Below are positions 27,191 to 36,737 of a DNA stretch of 64,000 nt, piece by piece. The position numbers were made by a program, and so were the translations under genes. The stretch comes from Parahoeflea alexandrii (lineage in GTDB: Bacteria; Pseudomonadota; Alphaproteobacteria; Rhizobiales; Rhizobiaceae). Each line of letters starts with the position of its first letter. Position 1 is the first letter of the stretch. The notes beneath the pieces were generated by a model. That model had not been told where the DNA came from, did not search any database, and worked only from the letters and a program-made list of their open reading frames with translations. The stretch spans positions 372,001-436,000 of the forward strand of contig NZ_JAAAML010000001.1 of assembly GCF_024105735.1 (NCBI RefSeq), given 5' to 3'.

Positions 27191-27220
27191 GATGGCGGTC
27201 TCAGGGCCGCCATCTTTTTT
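27191..27220 (+). terminator. intrinsic terminator after pal
   Basis: GATGGCGG (27191-27198) and CCGCCATC (27207-27214) form an 8-bp stem followed by TTTTTT. cpoB downstream therefore probably has its own promoter or depends on read-through. Confidence 0.88.
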
Positions 27221-27330
27221 GTGTCAGGCGCTTTTCACCATAGTTTGGCCGGTTTGTGCGTTGATTTGGGGTCCTGCCATGCGGTATTCGAGTTGTCCGG
27301 GCACATGTCCCGCGTCATGAGGTCAGGCCG

Positions 27331-28233
27331 ATGAAATCCATTTCCAGACTACTAGCCGCGGCGGCGATCAGCGCACTTGCATATCCCGTGAGTGCTGCAC
27401 CGCTGCTTTCCGCCTTTTCGCAACAAGCACCGGTGCCGCCGGCGTCCATCGATGCTCCGGAGACGCTCCGCGCGCCGGTGATCCTGGCGCAGAGCGGAGA
27501 TCCGGTGTTCCGGATCGGACAGCTCGAGGAGCAGGTCCGCGGACTGAATGGCCGCATCGAGGAGCTGGGATTCCAGCTCTTGCAGATGCAGGAGCAGATG
27601 CGCCAGATGCAGCAGGACAACGAGTTCCGCTTCCAGGAGCTTGAGAAGACCGGCAATCAGCGTGGAGATGCCGGCCCGGCGGTCACCCAGCCGGGGATCG
27701 AGCAGTCGAGCACCGCGTCGACCACCCCGGACACCCAGGGGCTTGGTGCGCCTGCGACGGATCTCGGAACCATCCGGTTCAATGACAATGGCGACCTTAT
27801 CGGCGGCATCATCGAACCGATGGATGGCGGCAGCGAAACGGCTTCGCTGTCTTCTCCCGAAGACATGTACCAGGCCGGCTACAATCATATGCTGGCCGGC
27901 GATTACGCGCTTGCCGAGCAGGTTTTCGCGGACTATCTGGCGAACAATCCGGAAGATCCCCGGGCCGCGGATGCGATGTTCTGGCTGGGCGAGGCGCAGT
28001 ATTCGCAAGGCCATTATCAGGATTCGGCCAAAACCTTTCTCGACGCACACAAGCAGTTTCCCCGCGCCGACAAGGGTCCCGACGCCCTGCTCAAGCTGGG
28101 CATGTCGCTGGCCAAGCTCGACAATCGCGAGACGGCCTGTGCGACACTGCGCGAGGTGCTGATCCGCTATCCGGGCGCTTCCGCAGCGGTTCGCGCCAAG
28201 GTCAGCGAAGAACAGCAGCTGGCGAGCTGCTGA
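27331..28233 (+). CDS. cpoB: Tol-Pal coordinator CpoB (YbgF)
   Basis: A 300-residue periplasmic protein with a signal peptide (SALAYPVSAAP, cleavage near residue 22). A trimerising coiled coil at about 63-110 (IGQLEEQVRGLNGRIEELGF, LQMQEQMRQMQQDNEFRFQE) is followed by a linker and a C-terminal TPR domain at about 175-300 (MYQAGYNHMLAGDYALAEQV, YQDSAKTFLDAHKQFPRADK). It coordinates peptidoglycan synthesis with Tol action at division. tilS begins 4 bases after the stop. Confidence 0.93.
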   Translation: MKSISRLLAAAAISALAYPVSAAPLLSAFSQQAPVPPASIDAPETLRAPVILAQSGDPVFRIGQLEEQVRGLNGRIEELGFQLLQMQEQMRQMQQDNEFRFQELEKTGNQRGDAGPAVTQPGIEQSSTASTTPDTQGLGAPATDLGTIRFNDNGDLIGGIIEPMDGGSETASLSSPEDMYQAGYNHMLAGDYALAEQVFADYLANNPEDPRAADAMFWLGEAQYSQGHYQDSAKTFLDAHKQFPRADKGPDALLKLGMSLAKLDNRETACATLREVLIRYPGASAAVRAKVSEEQQLASC

Positions 28234-28237
28234 ATTC

Positions 28238-29605
28238 TTGTCGGATCCCGCAAAGTCAGATCTTTCGGGAGACACCGCGGCACAGCCGCCCGCATATCTT
28301 GAGCTTCTGAGACATTTTCATGCAAACCTGACCGACCACCGGCCGCTTGGCGTCGCCGTGTCCGGCGGATCGGATTCGCTGGGTCTGCTGACCGGGCTCG
28401 CGGCGGTCATGCGCCCTGAAAAACTCGTCGCACTGACCGTGGATCACGGATTGCGGGCCGGATCGGCAGAGGAGGCGCGGCGGGTCAAGGCCCGCTGCCG
28501 GCGGCTCGGTATCCGGCATGAAACGCTCAGGTGGCAAAGCGGCCAGCCGGTGACGGGGCTGCAGGCGGCGGCCCGTGCCGCCCGGTACGGTCTGCTTGCG
28601 GAGGCGTGCGAAAGGCTTGGTCTTTCGGCGATGGTGACAGCGCACACGCGCGACGACCAGAACGAGACGCTGGTGATGCGGCAGGCCCGAAGCACCTCGG
28701 AAGAAGCGCCGGGCCTTGCGGGCATCCCGCCGGCCACGCTGTTTGACGGACGCATGTGGGTCCTGCGGCCACTGCTTGACTGTCACCGGGAGCAGGTACG
28801 CCAGTTCCTGCGCGAAGCCGGCGCGGCTGACTGGATCGAGGATCCCTCCAATCAGGATCCGCGGTTTGAAAGGGTCCGGGTTCGGGCCCGGCTTGCGGAC
28901 CATCCAGCGCTGCGACAAGGATCGGACGGCGCGGACATCGCGGCCCGCCGGTCGCATCTTGCACGGCAGGCAGCCGGTCTGATCGACGAGCGGTGTCATG
29001 TCGATGCGGCAGGCCTGGTCCGGATGCGATGCGAGGCGCATGATCCGTCCGATCCCGCCATGGCGGCCCTCGAAGCCCTGATTGACTGGCTCGGCGGGGC
29101 GGCGCGACCGCTCGACAGGCGCGGCAAAGCGACGCTTGCAAGCTTCATCGCTTCAGGAGCCAAGGGCGGGGAGGGGGCCGCGACCAATCTCGGGCGGGTG
29201 CTGATCCGGCGGTTGAATGGCCACCTTGTGTTGCGGCGTGAAAACCGCGACATCGGCAAGCTGGTGCTGGAGCCGGGAGAGACCGGCATCTGGGACAGGC
29301 GCTTTGAGATCCGCAATCTCTCGCGGAGCACGGCGCTCAAGGTGGCCGGTGGCGGAGAACACGGGATCATGCCTTGTTTTGGCCGCGATAATGGCGCTTC
29401 ACAGCGTATCCTGACAGCCGAAGAGGGCGTCGTTGGTGGCTATATCTGTCAGGCGCTGGCCGGCCGTGCATCGCGCATCCTGCCGGTCTACCAGCTGCCG
29501 GTGGCACAGGCGGTGGCGCGATTGGCCGGGTTGAGGCCATTTCCGGCGTGTCCGTGGCCTGCCGCGATGAAGCAAGCTGTCGGCGAGACGACGAAAGCGG
29601 AATGA
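28238..29605 (+). CDS. tilS: tRNA(Ile)-lysidine synthetase TilS
   Basis: A 455-residue ATP-dependent enzyme that converts C34 of tRNA-Ile(CAU) to lysidine, needed to read AUA codons. The PP-loop is [16 protein letters not shown] (about 40-55), with [11 protein letters not shown] and [15 protein letters not shown] following. TTG at 28238 is the start that fits: it is the first start codon after the cpoB stop and no ATG exists in frame before the PP-loop. Gene order tilS-ftsH-glmM is the alphaproteobacterial norm. Confidence 0.93.
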   Translation: MSDPAKSDLSGDTAAQPPAYLELLRHFHANLTDHRPLGVAVSGGSDSLGLLTGLAAVMRPEKLVALTVDHGLRAGSAEEARRVKARCRRLGIRHETLRWQSGQPVTGLQAAARAARYGLLAEACERLGLSAMVTAHTRDDQNETLVMRQARSTSEEAPGLAGIPPATLFDGRMWVLRPLLDCHREQVRQFLREAGAADWIEDPSNQDPRFERVRVRARLADHPALRQGSDGADIAARRSHLARQAAGLIDERCHVDAAGLVRMRCEAHDPSDPAMAALEALIDWLGGAARPLDRRGKATLASFIASGAKGGEGAATNLGRVLIRRLNGHLVLRRENRDIGKLVLEPGETGIWDRRFEIRNLSRSTALKVAGGGEHGIMPCFGRDNGASQRILTAEEGVVGGYICQALAGRASRILPVYQLPVAQAVARLAGLRPFPACPWPAAMKQAVGETTKAE

Positions 29606-29622
29606 CAAACGCCGCTGCCAGC

Positions 29623-29651
29623 CTTGGCAAGACACCCTCAGGCTCCTATGT
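29623..29651 (+). promoter_or_regulatory. RpoH-type heat-shock promoter before ftsH
   Basis: CTTG (29623-29626), 18 bases, then CCTATGT (29645-29651), agreeing with the alphaproteobacterial heat-shock consensus CTTG-N17/18-CYTATNT. It lies between tilS and the ftsH ATG at 29718, and the cognate sigma factor gene rpoH is in the same window. Confidence 0.6.
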
Positions 29652-29717
29652 TGTAGATTGACCATTCTTAATTCGGTCTCGCGCCGGTGGCTGCAGACCT
29701 TGATCCCGAGGAAGAGC

Positions 29718-31655
29718 ATGAATCCCAACTTCCGCAATTTTGCCCTTTGGGCAATCATCGCGCTCCTGTTGATCGCATTGTTCAACATGTTCCAGAGTCC
29801 GAGCGAGCGCACTGCAGGGCGTGACATCGCCTATTCGCAGTTCCTCAAGGATGTTGATGCGGGGCGGGTCCGTGACGTGACGATCGTCGGCGAGCGGATC
29901 TCGGGCAATTACACCGATTCCGCGACTGGGTTTCAGACCTACTCGCCCGGAGATTCCGGTCTCATCGACCGCCTGAACGAACGCAACGTGTCGATCACTG
30001 CGCGGCCTGAGGTGGACAGCTCCAACACACTCGTCGGGTACCTGATTTCCTGGCTGCCGATCCTGCTCATCCTCGGTGTCTGGATCTTCTTCATGCGGCA
30101 GATGCAGGGCGGCTCCCGCGGCGCCATGGGATTTGGCAAGTCGAAGGCGAAGCTTCTGACCGAGGCACATGGCCGGGTGACCTTTGCCGACGTGGCCGGC
30201 GTCGATGAAGCCAAGCAGGACCTCGAGGAAATCGTCGAGTTCCTGCGTGATCCGCAGAAATTCCAGCGGCTCGGCGGCAAGATCCCGCGCGGCGTTCTGC
30301 TCGTGGGCCCTCCCGGCACCGGCAAGACGCTGACAGCGCGCGCCGTCGCCGGCGAAGCCAATGTTCCCTTCTTCACCATTTCCGGTTCCGACTTTGTCGA
30401 AATGTTCGTGGGCGTTGGCGCCAGCCGTGTCCGCGACATGTTCGAGCAGGCCAAGAAGAATGCGCCGTGCATCATCTTCATCGACGAAATCGACGCCGTC
30501 GGCCGCCATCGTGGCGCAGGCCTCGGCGGCGGCAATGACGAGCGCGAGCAGACGCTCAACCAGTTGCTCGTCGAGATGGACGGCTTCGAAGCCAATGAAG
30601 GCATCATCCTGATTGCGGCCACCAACCGTCCGGACGTGCTCGACCCGGCGCTGATGCGTCCGGGCCGCTTCGACCGCCAGGTCGTTGTGCCGCTGCCTGA
30701 CGTTAACGGCCGCGAGAAGATCCTCAAGGTTCACGTTCGCAATGTGCCGATGGCGCCGAATGTCGATCTCAAGGTCCTGGCCCGCGGCACGCCCGGGTTC
30801 TCCGGCGCGGATCTGATGAACCTGGTCAACGAGGGCGCGCTGCTTGCTGCTCGCCGCAACAAGCGCCTCGTTACCATGGCCGAGTTCGAGGATGCCAAGG
30901 ACAAGGTGATGATGGGTGCCGAGCGCCGCTCGACAGCCATGACCCAGGAAGAAAAGAAACTGACGGCCTATCACGAAGCCGGGCATGCCATCGTGGCGCT
31001 CAACGTTGCCGCGGCCGATCCGGTGCACAAGGCAACGATCATCCCGCGCGGCCGTGCGCTGGGCATGGTGATGCAGCTTCCCGAGGCCGATCGCTACTCG
31101 ATGAGCTACAAGTGGATGGTTTCGCGCCTCGCCATCATGATGGGCGGCCGTGTTGCCGAGGAACTGACCTTCGGCAAGGAAAACATCACCTCCGGCGCTT
31201 CGTCCGATATTGTCCAGGCAACCAAGCTTGCCCGCGCAATGGTGACAGAGTGGGGCTTCTCCGATGAACTCGGCCAGGTCGCCTATGGCGAAAACCAGCA
31301 GGAAGTGTTCCTCGGCCATTCCGTTGCCCAGCAGAAGAATGTCTCGGAATCCACGGCGCAGAAGATCGACAGCGAAATCCGCCGTCTGATCGATCAGGCC
31401 TACAATGAAGCCCGGGAAATCCTGACCAAGAAGAAGAAGGGTTTCATCGCCATCGCCGAAGGGCTGCTCGAATACGAAACGCTTACCGGCGATGAAATCC
31501 AGGCGTTGATCCGCGGCGAGAAGCCCTCCCGCGACATCGGCGACGATACGCCGCCGACCCGTGGAACGGCCGTGCCGACCGCCGGTGCAAAGAAGGGCGG
31601 GGCCGGCAAAAAGGGCGATGAGCCCGATGCCGGGCTCGAGCCGCAGCCGCAGTAA
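29718..31655 (+). CDS. ftsH: membrane ATP-dependent zinc metalloprotease FtsH
   Basis: A 645-residue inner-membrane AAA+ protease. There are two N-terminal membrane helices (about 6-24 and 105-125) around a periplasmic domain. Walker A is [13 protein letters not shown] (about 197), Walker [16 protein letters not shown], second region of homology [20 protein letters not shown], and the zinc site [10 protein letters not shown] (about 423). It degrades misfolded membrane proteins and regulators including RpoH. The ATG at 29718, after GAGGAAGAG, was chosen over an ATG-like start 20 codons upstream. Confidence 0.97.
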   Translation: MNPNFRNFALWAIIALLLIALFNMFQSPSERTAGRDIAYSQFLKDVDAGRVRDVTIVGERISGNYTDSATGFQTYSPGDSGLIDRLNERNVSITARPEVDSSNTLVGYLISWLPILLILGVWIFFMRQMQGGSRGAMGFGKSKAKLLTEAHGRVTFADVAGVDEAKQDLEEIVEFLRDPQKFQRLGGKIPRGVLLVGPPGTGKTLTARAVAGEANVPFFTISGSDFVEMFVGVGASRVRDMFEQAKKNAPCIIFIDEIDAVGRHRGAGLGGGNDEREQTLNQLLVEMDGFEANEGIILIAATNRPDVLDPALMRPGRFDRQVVVPLPDVNGREKILKVHVRNVPMAPNVDLKVLARGTPGFSGADLMNLVNEGALLAARRNKRLVTMAEFEDAKDKVMMGAERRSTAMTQEEKKLTAYHEAGHAIVALNVAAADPVHKATIIPRGRALGMVMQLPEADRYSMSYKWMVSRLAIMMGGRVAEELTFGKENITSGASSDIVQATKLARAMVTEWGFSDELGQVAYGENQQEVFLGHSVAQQKNVSESTAQKIDSEIRRLIDQAYNEAREILTKKKKGFIAIAEGLLEYETLTGDEIQALIRGEKPSRDIGDDTPPTRGTAVPTAGAKKGGAGKKGDEPDAGLEPQPQ

Positions 31656-31695
31656 AGGCGCTCGTGGCGTAAACCATAACCCCCGAGATCTGTTG

Positions 31696-31720
31696 ACAGC
31701 CGCCGTTTGGCGGCTGTTTT
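31696..31720 (+). terminator. intrinsic terminator after ftsH
   Basis: ACAGCCGCC (31696-31704), loop GTTT, GGCGGCTGT (31709-31717), then TTT. It separates ftsH from glmM. Confidence 0.82.
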
Positions 31721-31828
31721 GTGTGTATTGCAACGATCTGTAACAAAATCTGATTGTATTCTTGTGCCGATGTGTTGGATCAAGCGGGATACAAAAACAA
31801 ACAGTCGGGACACTACCGGGGGCTTTCC

Positions 31829-33181
31829 ATGAGCAGGCGATATTTCGGCACGGATGGTATTCGTGGCCAGGCAAACAAGGCGCCCATGACGCCGGATCTG
31901 GCAATGCGGGTGGGCATTGCGGTCGGAAACCTGTTCCGGCGCGGCGATCACCGGCACCGCGTGGTGATCGGCAAGGACACCCGGCTGTCGGGCTACATGA
32001 TCGAAAACGCGCTGGTGGCCGGCTTTACCGCGGCCGGCCTCGATGTGTTCCTGCTCGGGCCAATTCCAACACCCGCCGTGGCCATGCTGACCCGCTCGCT
32101 GCGCGCCGATATCGGCGTGATGATCTCGGCCTCGCACAATCCCTATCAGGACAACGGCATCAAGCTGTTCGGTCCCGATGGCTTCAAGCTGTCGGATGAT
32201 CTGGAGCACCGGATCGAGGAGCTGATGGATGAGGACATCCATCTGCAGCTCGCGCGTCCCGATGCCATCGGACGCGCCAAGCGCGTCGACGGCGTGCATG
32301 ACCGCTACATCGAATTCGCCAAGCGCACCCTGCCCAAGGACATCACGCTTGCGGGCATGCGCGTCGTCATCGATTGCGCCAATGGCGCCGGCTACAAGGT
32401 GGCACCGGCAGCCCTGTGGGAACTGGGTGCGGACGTGATCGCCATCGGCGAGGAGCCGAACGGCACCAACATCAATCTCAATTGCGGCTCGACCCACCCG
32501 GTTGCGCTGTCGCGCAAGGTGCACGAAGTGCGCGCTGATATCGGTATTGCGCTGGATGGAGACGCGGACCGCGTGCTGATCGTCGACGAGACCGGCGCGG
32601 TGGTGGACGGCGACCAGCTGATGGCGCTGATTGCCGAATCCTGGGCGGCTGACGGTCTGCTGCGCGGCAACGGCATCGTCGCCACGGTGATGTCCAATCT
32701 TGGCCTCGAGCGCTTCCTTGAAGGCAACGGCATGTCGCTGGCGCGCACCAAGGTCGGCGACCGCTACGTGGTCGAGCATATGCGCAAGCATGATTTCAAC
32801 GTCGGTGGCGAGCAGTCGGGGCATATCGTGCTGTCGGATTTCGCCACCACCGGAGACGGCCTGGTTGCTGCTCTGCAGGTGATGGCCTGCGTGCAGCGGA
32901 TGGGGCGGCCGGTTTCGGAAGTCTGCCGCAGGTTCGAACCGGTGCCGCAGGTGCTCAAGAATGTCCGGCATTCGGGCGGCAATCCGCTCAACGACGCAGT
33001 GGTGAAGTCGGCCATTGCCGAAGCCGAAGCGACACTTGGAAGCTCCGCCCGCCTGGTGATCCGGCCTTCCGGCACTGAACCGCTGATCCGGGTCATGGCC
33101 GAAGGCGACGACCGCGAGATGATCGAAACCGTTGTCGACCAGCTGATCAATGTGATTTCCGGAGTGCGCAACGCCGCCTGA
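31829..33181 (+). CDS. glmM: phosphoglucosamine mutase
   Basis: A 450-residue enzyme converting glucosamine-6-phosphate to glucosamine-1-phosphate for peptidoglycan and LPS. The start [16 protein letters not shown], the active-site phosphoserine loop [15 protein letters not shown] (Ser near 102), the metal loop [14 protein letters not shown], the sugar-binding GGEQSGHI and the phosphate-binding [12 protein letters not shown] are all intact. The ATG at 31829 was chosen over the longer open frame. It is separated from ftsH by a terminator, so it has its own promoter. Confidence 0.96.
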   Translation: MSRRYFGTDGIRGQANKAPMTPDLAMRVGIAVGNLFRRGDHRHRVVIGKDTRLSGYMIENALVAGFTAAGLDVFLLGPIPTPAVAMLTRSLRADIGVMISASHNPYQDNGIKLFGPDGFKLSDDLEHRIEELMDEDIHLQLARPDAIGRAKRVDGVHDRYIEFAKRTLPKDITLAGMRVVIDCANGAGYKVAPAALWELGADVIAIGEEPNGTNINLNCGSTHPVALSRKVHEVRADIGIALDGDADRVLIVDETGAVVDGDQLMALIAESWAADGLLRGNGIVATVMSNLGLERFLEGNGMSLARTKVGDRYVVEHMRKHDFNVGGEQSGHIVLSDFATTGDGLVAALQVMACVQRMGRPVSEVCRRFEPVPQVLKNVRHSGGNPLNDAVVKSAIAEAEATLGSSARLVIRPSGTEPLIRVMAEGDDREMIETVVDQLINVISGVRNAA

Positions 33182-33215
33182 CCTTTGCTCAGGCAGTATT
33201 CGTCCGGCAGGCCGG

Positions 33216-33255
33216 CGACAGTTCTTGCGGGAACTGTCGTGGAGACGTTTTTTTC
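33216..33255 (+). terminator. hairpin with T-run after glmM
   Basis: CGACAGTTC (33216-33224) and GAACTGTCG (33231-33239) form a 9-bp perfect stem. A run of T begins at about 33248, eight bases after the stem, so termination may be imperfect. Confidence 0.55.
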
Positions 33256-33288
33256 TGTATTTTGGCGATTCTTGGTAAATAGATGTGG

Positions 33289-33304
33289 TTAAGCGCGCTT
33301 TAAC
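33289..33304 (+). promoter_or_regulatory. perfect CtrA-type box upstream of first omp gene
   Basis: TTAA-N7-TTAAC with no mismatch, inside the near-palindrome GGTTAAGCGCGCTTTAACC. It lies 86 bases before the ATG at 33391. CtrA, whose gene is at 59.9 kb, binds this pattern in alphaproteobacteria. Binding here is inferred. Confidence 0.6.
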
Positions 33305-33390
33305 CTTTCTGCTTCATTCTCCATCACGAACCAACAAGAGTGTTGTCACCAGAACCGGCGACAGCGCATGTCTCGACGATGGAGCCAATC

Positions 33391-34242
33391 ATGAGAAAGA
33401 TTTTCCTGGCCGGCGCGGCCATGGTGCTAGCCGGTGTAGGCGCAGCTGGTGCGGCTGACGTGCTGCCTCCCCCGATCATCGACGCGCCGATCTATGAATC
33501 GCCGGTTTCACATCCGGTCGAGTCGTCTGGCGGATGGTACCTGCGCGGCGACGTCGGCTACTCGTGGAACAAGCTCCGGGGCGTCGACTTCCTCCAGGGC
33601 GGCCTGGGCACCTATGCGCCGTTCACCACCGCTGCGCTTCGCACATCCTACAGCATTGGCGGTGGTGTCGGTTACCAGATCAATCAGCGGCTGCGCACGG
33701 ACGTGACGCTGGATTACTTCTCCAAGGCCAAGTTCCGGGGCTCGACCACCGGCAGCTGTGGTGTGGCGACGGCCTGTACTTCGACCGACCTGTCCGGCAT
33801 TTCCGGCTTCGGTCTTTTGGCAAACGCCTATGTCGACCTCTACAAGAAGGGCCGCTTCACCTTCTACGCTGGTGCCGGTGTCGGTGGTACCCACGTGAAG
33901 TGGGACGACCTCAACAACACCTCCTGCCAGACCGGCAACTCCAGCAATTGCGATCCGTCCTTCAATCACGGCGGCGCAAAGGGATGGCGCTTCACCTATG
34001 CTCTCATGGCGGGTGCCTCGGTTGACATCACCTGCAACCTGAAGGGCGATGTCGGCTACCGTTACCGCAACATGGCAAGCGGCGCGATGTTCAAGAGCCT
34101 GACCAGCCAGGGCTACCAGGGCTACCACAAGAGCATCTCCTCGCACGAGGTGCGCGGCGGTCTTCGTTACGGCTTCGGCGGCTGCGCCGAGCAGGAAGTC
34201 TACATCGAGCCTGCACCGATCATGCCGGCGGTCTACAAGTAA
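33391..34242 (+). CDS. Omp31-type outer-membrane beta-barrel protein
   Basis: A 283-residue porin-like protein with a signal peptide (MRKIFLAGAAMVLAGVGAAG, cleavage near AADVL). Alternating aromatic/glycine beta strands begin with GWYLRGDVGYSWNKL (about residue 48), and FTFYAGAGVGGTHVKW and the strand VRGGLRYGFGG follow, as in Omp31/Omp25 of Brucella and RopB of rhizobia. Unlike most barrels it does not end at the last strand: a 19-residue tail with a Cys (CAEQEVYIEPAP...) follows. It is the upstream member of a pair of related genes. Confidence 0.82.
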   Translation: MRKIFLAGAAMVLAGVGAAGAADVLPPPIIDAPIYESPVSHPVESSGGWYLRGDVGYSWNKLRGVDFLQGGLGTYAPFTTAALRTSYSIGGGVGYQINQRLRTDVTLDYFSKAKFRGSTTGSCGVATACTSTDLSGISGFGLLANAYVDLYKKGRFTFYAGAGVGGTHVKWDDLNNTSCQTGNSSNCDPSFNHGGAKGWRFTYALMAGASVDITCNLKGDVGYRYRNMASGAMFKSLTSQGYQGYHKSISSHEVRGGLRYGFGGCAEQEVYIEPAPIMPAVYK

Positions 34243-34280
34243 GCCTTAAGGCAACCAGGCCTTCGTCCATCAGCTTCAAG

Positions 34281-34309
34281 CCGCCCGGCCTTCCAGCCGG
34301 GCGGTTTTT
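34281..34309 (+). terminator. intrinsic terminator after first omp gene
   Basis: CCGCCCGGC, 6-base loop, GCCGGGCGG, then TTTTT. Confidence 0.9.
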
Positions 34310-34348
34310 CGTTGCCTGCAGAAATGCCGGCACGGCCCGGGAAACCGG

Positions 34349-34390
34349 TTAACAGACATGCTTAATAAACATGCTTAACCGAGACTTAAC
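34349..34390 (+). promoter_or_regulatory. phased TTAA cluster containing a perfect CtrA-type box
   Basis: TTAA occurs at 34349, 34362, 34375 and 34386. The last two form TTAA-N7-TTAAC (34375-34390) without mismatch. The earlier steps are 13 bases each and include two near-identical copies of ACATGCTTAA. It lies about 80 bases before the second omp ATG. CtrA binding, possibly cooperative, is inferred. Confidence 0.6.
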
Positions 34391-34468
34391 CAGTCGTGGC
34401 CATAGTGACCTTCACACGTATTCGGGACGCATTCGAGCGGGGCCGGATCAATTGAAGGGATTTTGGCT

Positions 34469-35314
34469 ATGTTCATGCGACTTGCTGTTGGAACCGCACT
34501 TGCTACGTTGATGGGGCTTGCAGCACCTGCCCATGCGGCGGATCTCGATGAGATCATCTATGCCAAGGAACTGCCGGTGACCAAGCCGGTCGAGATTGGG
34601 TCGGGTTGGTATCTCCGTGGCGATCTCGGCTACTCGGTCCAGACCCGTGGCCCGGCGACAAGCTATTCGGTGTTCAGCGCCGGTCCTCCGTCCACCTACA
34701 CAAGCACAGCGTACGATTCCTCAAGTCTCGACAGCGACTGGTCCGGGTCCCTGGGTGTCGGCTACAATTTCACGGATTATCTTCGTGGCGACCTGACCTT
34801 CGATTTCACCAAGGGCACGTTTTCCGGCGCGACGAGTTCGACAGCCGCCTGCGCCGGCTTGGCGACCGGGCAATGCGCCAGCGCCGATACACAGGGTTTT
34901 GATCAGTACGGCTTCATGGCGAACGGCTATGTGGATCTGGGCACCTTTGTCGGCTTCACTCCCTATGTAGGTGCCGGCGCCGGTGTGACCCGGGTCGCCT
35001 GGGAGCTGTACAACAATGACGTGAGCTGTGTCTCGGCTGTCGGTAATGTGTGTGGCGCTACCCCCGCCACCGACAGAACCCGCATCGGTGCCGACAGCTG
35101 GCGCTTCACCTACGCGCTAATGGCCGGCGTCTCCTATGATGTCTCGCGCAACATCAAGCTCGACATGGGCTACAAGTACTCAAAGATCGGTTCCGGCAAC
35201 CAGGCGGCTTTCGATTCAACCAATATCGCAGCCGGTGCCGCAGGCTACCAGGTTGTCGACAAGGGCTTTGCCAAGCACGAGGTCCGGGTCGGTTTGCGCT
35301 ACTCGCTCTGGTAG
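34469..35314 (+). CDS. Omp31-type outer-membrane beta-barrel protein (second)
   Basis: A 281-residue protein with a signal peptide (MFMRLAVGTALATLMGLAAP, cleavage after AHA). The barrel strands start with GWYLRGDLGYSVQTRGP, matching the same strand of the preceding gene product. RFTYALMAGVSYDVSRNIKL is shared in position, and the last strand HEVRVGLRYSLW ends in an aromatic residue as expected for BAM recognition. The ATG at 34469 was taken over a TTG two codons earlier. A terminator follows at 35341. Confidence 0.84.
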   Translation: MFMRLAVGTALATLMGLAAPAHAADLDEIIYAKELPVTKPVEIGSGWYLRGDLGYSVQTRGPATSYSVFSAGPPSTYTSTAYDSSSLDSDWSGSLGVGYNFTDYLRGDLTFDFTKGTFSGATSSTAACAGLATGQCASADTQGFDQYGFMANGYVDLGTFVGFTPYVGAGAGVTRVAWELYNNDVSCVSAVGNVCGATPATDRTRIGADSWRFTYALMAGVSYDVSRNIKLDMGYKYSKIGSGNQAAFDSTNIAAGAAGYQVVDKGFAKHEVRVGLRYSLW

Positions 35315-35340
35315 GCGCAGTGGCTCCACAGACATCCAGA

Positions 35341-35365
35341 AGGGCGGATCATCTCCGCCCTTTTT
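35341..35365 (+). terminator. intrinsic terminator after second omp gene
   Basis: AGGGCGGA (35341-35348) and TCCGCCCT (35354-35361) followed by TTTT. Confidence 0.88.
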
Positions 35366-35394
35366 CGTATGGTGCGCCGCATAATGCCGCTTGA

Positions 35395-35471
35395 CTTCGG
35401 ATCGGCCCGGGACTAACCCGGTCAGTGGGCCACCCCTCCCCAACGAGGGGCCACTATCTGGAAGGATAGCC
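35395..35471 (+). ncRNA. serC RNA leader (serine operon attenuator motif)
   Basis: This matches the serC leader motif known upstream of serC in alphaproteobacteria. Visible elements are a first hairpin CCCGGGACTAACCCGG (35406-35421), a second hairpin closing on CCCCT/AGGGG with flanking GGCCAC and GCCAC, and a small hairpin CTATC (35454-35458) with GATAG (35465-35469) whose loop holds the GGAAG ribosome-binding site of serC. That layout suggests translational control. Ligand or trigger is not established. Confidence 0.8.
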
Positions 35472-35474
35472 ATT

Positions 35475-36650
<1,176 letters not shown>

Positions 36651-36737
36651 TCCAACGCCCTCGTGACCGCACCGGCTGTCCCCGGTGCGGTCCGGCTGCC
36701 CAACTCCCTTCTTCAGTTACTCTCAATGGAGGCCATC

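Noticed and set aside
29646-31904. Minus-strand frame of about 752 codons opposite ftsH
   Set aside because: Antisense shadow of the strongly conserved ftsH gene; no domain signal.
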